NCBI GenBank assembly: GCA_963669155.1
Contig: OZ022576.1
Coordinates: 36,054,297-36,118,296 of the forward strand
Length of the DNA: 64,000 nucleotides
Origin: Arbacia lixula
Taxonomy: Eukaryota; Echinodermata; Echinoidea; Arbacioida; Arbaciidae
Direction: 5' to 3'
The notes beneath the pieces are model-generated. The model was given only the letters and a program-made list of their open reading frames with translations, was not told the origin of the DNA and made no database searches. Positions 13,527 to 22,500 of this stretch are shown piece after piece. Position 1 is the first letter of the stretch; each line of letters begins with the position of its first letter. The position numbers were made by a program, and so were the translations under genes.

Positions 13527-16500
13527 CAGGTTTACTCGCGGGCATGTCCCTCATCATGACATATAAGTATGTGCGGCGTGAAAAAGAACACCAGGTTTGT
13601 AATTTCACTTTGAGGTAAACTAAATGATCATTGTGCTGATTGCCTTAGCTTCCTCGTCTGACCTATGGTCAGTATCAAAATATCATCAAAACGTCTAACC
13701 AGGTTTGGTGTATTCAAATACACAGACACTTTTAATGTACATAAAGCAGACTTGTTACTTACGCCTCGATGGACTGTGAGCGGTCAACGCTTTCAACTTG
13801 TGGATTGGGCATGTATTCAAAGGAACCCTGGGATATCCTCAAAGCCGTGTCAAAGGTCATTGTAAGGTGGTGAGTACTCGTGTCACTCTGCGATATACCT
13901 GTGGTTGTGCAGCTGGCTTCATTTTCAGCAACTGTTCTACAAATTAACAATTAATTCAGTACGTTACAATATCACTGGAAAACTACATCACGACATGTTC
14001 TCAAAATATGCATAAGCCTTCTATACTTTTGCATGGAATTGAAGCACACGTCTACACACTACCGAGACACATCGTAAAATACATCTCACCACACACTGTC
14101 ACGAAACATGAAACAGGATTTCGTTAACATTGTAGCAGACTAATGTAAGGATACAAGCACAAGATTACTGACTCACAGGTCTACGCACGAGTAGTCTCCA
14201 AATGCAGCCGTAATGTCCCTTCCTGTTGCAAGGAACTCTCCTTTAATGGTCACCCTGGTTCCCCCTGCTGCTAGCCCCACCATGGGACTAAAACCAGCTA
14301 TCCCGGGGTCCTGCAAACACGGACATCAATATCTGCAGTATCTATTTTTTTAATACCAACCGAAATTTAAGTTGCGCCTCAGATTTGGCTGAGTGCGCTA
14401 TCTGGCTGTCTTCCAAAGCTAAACAAAGACAAAAAACAGCTGGGGAAAAAATCGCAAACAAAAATTGTGAGTGTCGTGCTTAGAATACGACTGAACAGTT
14501 GATTAGGCCCTCTGGCGCCATTGGTAGTCCTTAAGAAAATGTGACGTCAGGTGGCGGTTAGTAGTTTTTCGGAGAAGCTTGCTCTTCCAGTTTAGAAATA
14601 TCACTGGTCACGTGCAATGCGTGCAATGCTCTTAACCATATAATACAACATGGTCATAAGATTATCAAAGTTCAAATAACATCACGTAATAAAATGCAGT
14701 CGGATTATGCTTAGATTGTATAGGTACATAGTATATATGACAGCTTGTAACACTTCGACACAAATACAGCCAGGTCTATCATGTTAAAAATCGTGTAAAT
14801 ACAAAGGTACACAAAATGTGTGAATTCGTAATGCTTTGATAACTCCTAATCTTAATTATACAGGCTGCATTTACCTTCACTCTGCTGTAGGTATGTCGTA
14901 CAATCTTAGTACACACATTCTGCAACCATTTATACGTTCATACAATTACATCCAGCATGTCCAGTGATTACATAACTGCGATAGAGGGAATCACTGTAAG
15001 GCCGATTGATGTTAAAATACATTATCCTATGTCCGGGTGCAACTAGAAGTTTGTCCTTGGTGTTGAACAACAAGATATTTCAAGTGAATGAAGTTATGAA
15101 GTAATTATATAATATGACCGTGCATTTCATTAAATACTGCATGATACAGTAATATCTTTGCGGTTGGGGTTAGTAGAAGAAATCAGAAGAAATCTTAAAG
15201 ACATCTTAAAGACACGTACCCTGTACATGAAGCTCTGGTCACTGATTGCTGTGCGGAGTTTAGTGTTATGATTCACAGATATGATGATCTTTCCTGACGT
15301 CACGCTCTCTGAGTCGGTTGTTATACAGCTAACACTAAACAAGAGATAACAGATAAGTATATTTATATCATTGTGTCCACGGCGCTAGTTTCTGTTTGCT
15401 TCTATATGTTCCTTTTGTTTTGAAAGAGACTTTTACACATACACACATACATGTACGTACATGTATATATTATAAAGAAAAATATGGGAGGTTGCGATGG
15501 CGCTGAAAAAGAAGATGAAAGTGCATATGAAACACCAAAGCAGAGTCGAATTCTCAACGTTAGGTATATCACCAATTAGCTTATGACGTTAATAATCTAT
15601 GGGGAGTTTCCAGAAAGAACAGTCATTGTCTATTCAGCTCCTGTTACAAACAGGTAACTCGTTATTTCGTATTTCGTTTTAGCAATTTAGTACGCCTTTT
15701 TATTTCCGTGCTTTATTTGGACAAAGATACTCATACTTATGATATACACGTATAACTTTAGAAAAGTCACCAAGAAAGAGTATGACTAATAGTTGGTAAT
15801 CTTAAATTGACATACGACGTAGAGACAAAATAATAAATATACATGTAAATGTATAAAGCACTATGCACCGTCACTCTCGTAACACTTTTCTGAATCATAA
15901 CTGAAAATGACGGCTATCTGCCAGACTCGTTTAAAGTTGACTGACATGACTCGCTTCCTTACCTCTCACCAGGCCTGTAATAGGCCGCCATCCCGTTCAG
16001 ATCACAGATATAGTCTGCCACGGACACCGCTATGATGTCAGCAAAGCGCACCCCTAAGTCTGTCCCTATGATCTCCAGTCTCGTCTCTCCCTCCACGGGG
16101 CCAGACTGGGGGAAGAACTGTGGGAGAGAAACACGCAGGGTGTGAGTGGGATACTAGATACAACGTACAGGAATGGGGTATAAAATCTGGTGGATCACCG
16201 CAGACGACACGATCCCATCAATTGTTACGACTCTGCGAATGACTGAATCGCTGGACCCGTTCTTTGGATTTTTGTAAGAAATTGGCCTCACATTTCCAGT
16301 CGTTGGTCTTTAGCATGTTTACGGCTCCAGAGTCGTGGGAAATTGCGTTGGTCTTTACGGAATCGAGTGATGTTTCGTATCTGTAAAGTTTTTACTTCAT
16401 TTATGTCTTCTCTCATGTGCTAAATATTAATTCGTCTGTGGTGTATACGATGCACCACACATTGAAACAAAAAAGACCTTTAGGCCTGGCTTTGTGTTTT

Positions 16501-19500
16501 TATGTTCATAACTTTATCATTTGTTGTTGCAAACAAACATTTGATTTACTCCTCGAAACGCTAAGCATAATAGAATAGTTAATAAATACCACATCATGCA
16601 CTGGTGTGTTCAATCATTGGTCCCCTCACCATTGTCGCATATAAATTACTTTTCTCTACAGCCTAGAGCCAATAAATGTTGACAAAATACATGCATGATT
16701 TATTTTTCTCTTACATCACTAATCACTGGTCCGTTGCAAAGTTGCGTCTGATTCTGCCACAGGAAAGTATTTGTCTGGCAGACGTCACTCTGGAAGACGT
16801 TACAGTCTGTCTCACACCAGCCACACTGTAGCATCGGTGGAGTCGCATCTGGAGACAGACAACGACTACAACTGCCGCTGTTTACTGAGCACTTGTATAG
16901 AGTCACTGCCAGGGGCAAGATATAAATGATTAAATTCTTCATCTGAAATGAAACTCAAATGCTATTAGGATTTGTAGATCAGTTTCTCACACAGTTTGCT
17001 CCAATTTGAATAAATAATTTATTAAGTCACTTGTCCTTTTCATCGACATATGAACGTGGTGATATGTACAGTTTATGGAAAAGCTGAGTGTAGGCTAGTT
17101 TGCACCTGAAAAAAAAAGAATGCGAGGAATCATTCGTACCATGCGTTTCCACCATGTCATCGATGCCATTACCATTCCAACTAACAGACACACTCACGTT
17201 GTTACGGAGAATATCTTCTTCATAGTTGTACTGAAATGTAAAAGATGGGAAAAGGACAGTTTGGTGAGGTCAAAATCGATATTCGTACGGAACATTTGCT
17301 CCTTAAATTTTCAAAAATCCCCATTGCTGAAACTACTGAAATATGTATATAGTCATGATAAGGTATATATTTTTATGAAAATGCTAGCAGATGTTTATTG
17401 GTCCCGTTCCCCGTTCAGGTGTTCTGCCAGCACTTATTAAATTGATCACAGCTTCTCTTTATGTTTGATTCACCAGCGACAGAAAATTATGTACGACGTC
17501 CTCTGCTCCTGCATAGAGGATACAATCGTTATTCTAGATGTACCACCAGCGACCAGTCTGCCATAGTACATACTCCTCGTAAGTTCTTTACCAATCTCTC
17601 CGGACAAACAACATAGGTGGCGCTGTAATCGACGCTCTGTACTGCAACGTCATTCCCTTCCACGTGGATGATGCACTCGTAGGATTGTACCTGGACAAAT
17701 AGGACCAGGACACGAAGCAGCAAAAAATGTATTACTAGATAAGTAATAGATTCAAATATCATTTTTTTTTATTTCATGAGTAAAGTACTATTATTCACAC
17801 GAAAATCTAAACGAATGGATGTTGAAATGTGTGCGAACATAGTATGCGTCACTAAACTAGTTTTAAAATATGTTTTTCAAATACATTTGTTTGATTTGTT
17901 TGAGTTTGATACGATTGAAAGATATCACAATGAAATAATAAATCAAAATTATATATCATGTGTTTCTTATATAAAGCCTCGTTTTACATACCCTTGCCTG
18001 ATCTGTAGGTAGGTTCTTTGCCAGTACGGTGTAGCCTGATGGAACATTGACTGGTAAAAGAAACTCCTCGGCAGTCCCCAGAAGCTGTGGACAGAACCCT
18101 TGGCCTCTATTCCCTGAACCGATCGGACTCTTCAGTAACATACAGAGCACATTTTGCATCAGTATATTTTCCTCATAGCTAACATAATGTGTATGTGTGG
18201 ACATAAAACAATACATGTAATTCAAACAAAAAAACAAATCTGTAGGGATTATTGTTCTCTTTGCATTACCTTTAATATGTTATATTCGCATGCTTTAAAT
18301 CTTTGGTACTATACGTGATCATGTAAATAGGTATGTTTTGCGGGTTAGAATGTAGGGAAATTCATCTGAAACTTATACTTTCTTTGCATACTGTATATGT
18401 ACTGTCTGATTGCTATCCTGCCAGTTCATGAGCTTGGGCAAACTTACGTTATCTCCTATCACGATGGGTTCTCCTGCCTGACATGCACTGTTGCCATGGG
18501 TACAACTGTTGTCATAGACACACCAATCACAAGGCCACTGACTCGTCACACATGAGGAGCACCTAGAAATGCATCGTATACAAAGAGTGAATGCTCCTTG
18601 CACGTGCGCATCTTCAGTTAACTCGTTTGTACATATCTTTTCCTGTAATACACATTGCCTCGGTGAATTATACTACATCTTACAACACAAGGCTAATGTA
18701 GTAGTTCTGATCAGTCATCGACACCACATCAGCTATTTCCTCCCATCAGGACCAAATGTATTTTTAATGCAAATGATAGCGTGTACTTCGAGGGACCTGA
18801 CAAGTACCTGATATATCTACGTAAGAAGATGTCCTGCCATGTAATCATGTTTTAAAATTATGAAAATATAACCAGCTTTAATGTTTAATGTAAAAACAAC
18901 AACATACGACTGGATGAGTCCGCAGTCGAAGAAGGTGACTTGGGTGCTGACAAAGCTGACATCAGTTTCGGTTGCAATGATGGAAAGGACTACAGTGACA
19001 GAGCTGGCTGCAGGGCAAAAACGAGAAAAATCACATAAATTTATGTTAAAAAATGAAAGGAAAATAGCATGGTAGCATCTCACTTTATAGCTGTATTGCA
19101 CCACTGGGGTAAATTCGTGTTGAAATTCAATACTCTGACCTATAAAGACACGCTGCGCGCGATATTAATTATTATTTAGCCAGGTTTCATTGACGTGTGT
19201 TGGGCTATTGGCCACTGTATACCCTCGAAGTTTTCAGCTTCGATGACAAAATAGTAAACATTTCATAACAAATATGCAGTGATTGCTAGATAAGTTCGAA
19301 AGCTTGTAATCTTAACTTTGGTAGCCTAAATGTTTAATACTCAATCATGCATCAGTCTTGGGCCTTCACGAGGCCAAATGAGTTCAGATCTCAACTTCCT
19401 TAACAAGCACGCAAAACACAGGTTCCGTCTTATCGACCTCTTCTACTTTGTATTTGACGACTAACCGCCTTGTGGTATGGATGGCAGGTTGATTGTGGGG

Positions 19501-22500
19501 GGAGTCAGGCACATGACGTCATCATTGTTAGTGGTTGCAGACACGGTGTAGGAATCGAAGGCACATCGGTACTGGTTGCTACCACTAAGAGACGGAAGCT
19601 GTTGTACTGTGATGGTAATCTGTGAGGATAGGAATATGAGTCAAATCAATTATATTTGCACGTATCTCAGATGCTACATGCATCATCTGTGTAACATGGA
19701 CACCGTCCCTCTCCCATTACATCGGTACTATACGAAACCACTAAGAAACAAACTTCTGCCAATATTGGTCACATACTTTTGCTTAATAAATTACTCGTGC
19801 TGAGCTGCGCACTCACTCATAAACACAATAACCGCTTAAAAGCTTTTATCTATTAGTGAAGCACGGTCTGGGAAAGGAGTTTTTAGAATCGATGTACCTG
19901 CCTCGCATTTTGAAAGGAATTCTAAATGCGTTTCTTATTTATAAAAGGCAAACGCCACATTTTAGTGCCATATTCAAGCAAATGTATGAAAAAGTTGTCT
20001 GTAAGTTCCCGAAATTTATAGTGGACGCAATGGAATGTTTACATAATTCCTATTTACACTCTATGCAATTGCATACAATGTCAAACCCTTTAAAAACGTA
20101 GGCAGAGTTCACACATTTAAGCACTAACTTGCTGTTCGGTTTCCCGATATGGTATCTCGTTTCCTGGTTGAATATCGGAGATGCCGACACACTGCAAGGC
20201 GTTGTAGGGCAGCCAACGGGTAGACTCACTGGCTAGAGGACACTCCTCATATCGAGTACACCTTGGGTAGGAGGAAAGGAAGAATCAAGGATATGGAGTC
20301 GGCGTGAACTCTTCCAACGTTCAAGAGAAATCGGCAGTATATACATAACTGATTTATCAATCGACAGTTATCATAATAAGGTTATCATTAACATGAGAGT
20401 AATGTTCCATTACATCACTTATGAAAATAATGTGGTCCGAATTAGGGTGCAAATGTCCTTTCATCAGCAATTTAAAACAGGTTTACCAAAAGTTTGTGGG
20501 AAGAACTGATGCCGGATTTTAGATCGGTATGGCACTGCATGGATTGGGACGACACCGTCAACGCGATTGATTTCAATTTCACTAACTTTCTAGTAATGAT
20601 AATCGTTAACAGGAAACTAAAGTTTGAAAAGGTCTACCTTGCTTCTAGTGTACACCAGCCACAGTATGGATCCCCGTCATTCCCGCCATTACCACCTATA
20701 CACGCATCACACGTCTGGTACTGACCACAGTTTACCAAGGATAACTTTAGCACCTGAGAGAGAGGGAAAGAATTGGTGTTCAGAAATTGTAAAGACGAGC
20801 CAATACGAAGATGTTGTTCCCAGGTTAATCATTCTTTGTCATTGTTTAAAAAAAAATCGTCTAGGCCTTTAATCCTCTTAAATTCAGAGGCAGCATCTTC
20901 TTGCACATTGCTCCGCCTGGTATAGGATCCAGATAATCAAATATGAATCATGTAACAAAGGAAAAACTTTTGCGATATAAAATCTTTTAAAAAACTGACA
21001 CGACGCACACACGATGTTGATCATCAAAGGTTGCAGGCTCACATACCTGTGAACCGCTGTCAGCACTTGTTGCAAGGGTGAGTTCTTCATTTTCTTCATC
21101 GAGGAAGATGTCGCGTAGAACAGACCCTCCTCCGAGGGGGACCGTTTCATACTCAGATGCAAACGTTGCATTTATGATATGAATCTAAGAGAAAGAAATA
21201 AAAGAAAATAAAGCCTTTCAAGGGAGAAAAGCTAAGGTTGTCTTGTTAAAAAAAACCAAGTTGGTTTAACTAATTGGAGATATAATCAGGGAAATAGATC
21301 CGGTAATCCGGTAACTTTAAAATGAAAGCGACACAAAAAGCCACATCACCATAAAAAGACCGATACACTCTCCAATCCATTGGGTGCTGCACAAGGTAGG
21401 CCTAACTGAGAAGCACATAATCATTAGGACGAATAAGTACACAACATTACGTGACTTCTTACCGTGATTACAAAAGTGTCTGCAATAACAGTCAACTGTA
21501 TTTTATTGAGTATGAGCAATACCCTTGTCGACAGGAGTATTACATTGCGTGTCACAACAATGTTGTGTTTGTCTATTTAGTGTGACTGTGACACCTTAAC
21601 CACTGACGTTTACTTTTTGGAATCAGATGAAGGTATTGTACTGTCTTATTTGAACATTTGTTCATAAGATGTTTTGTTTCATATTGATAACATTATTACT
21701 AACAATGCTTTTATCCAAATGTGTCTATGAAAATGCATATGTTTATATTTTACTTTGTGAAGATCACCATCCTGTGTTCCGATTACAGCCACCGTGTGTT
21801 CCCTGTCTTGTGTAGTGATGATGGAGGTTACCATGGTAGCAGGGAGGGTGAGGAGGGGAGTTCCCTGAACAGGTGCCACACCAGCAGCGTACTTATACAA
21901 AAATGAGAAATCCCCACCGAAATCAACAAAGGCTGTACACAGATAGTCATCATCTGGTGGTTGGAAGCCATGCCAGGCCTGAATTGAAATACAATAAACA
22001 CGATTGAGTGATTAGCAACGCCTGCCCCACCTTCACCGCATGTTGCCTGCACTGAGCGGTAATGATGGAGGTTACAAAATTAAAGCAGGCAGTGATTTAT
22101 TACCTCATTAAAATGATGAAGTTTATCATTTATGTTGTGTAAGTATCAGGAAGGAAAAGGAATACTGAACAAAGTTGCCACCTTCATCCAGGAGAGTTGT
22201 ACACTGGTAAGAATAAAAGGATTAGTCACTACTCCCAGATGCCGGCTATAGAACAAAGGAAACATAAACAAATATCAGCTTATTTCATGGTCTGTTCCAC
22301 CTAAACGAAGAGTTACAACTTGTTATTTCAAAAGTCTGTTATTCCGATGGTTCGATTGTCCGAAAATGGAATAGGGTTCTTTAATCCAGAAATTAAATAG
22401 GGTTCATTAATCCGAAAAAAAGAATCTCTAATTCGAAATAAAAATGGTTTGTTAGTCCGAAAAATCAGTACACCTTATTTTACTTTCAGACATTGAGGCA

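Noticed and set aside
14365-14420. tRNA-like A box (TGGCTGAGTGCG) in plexin intron 14
   Set aside because: No B box or pairable acceptor arms follow at a proper distance.
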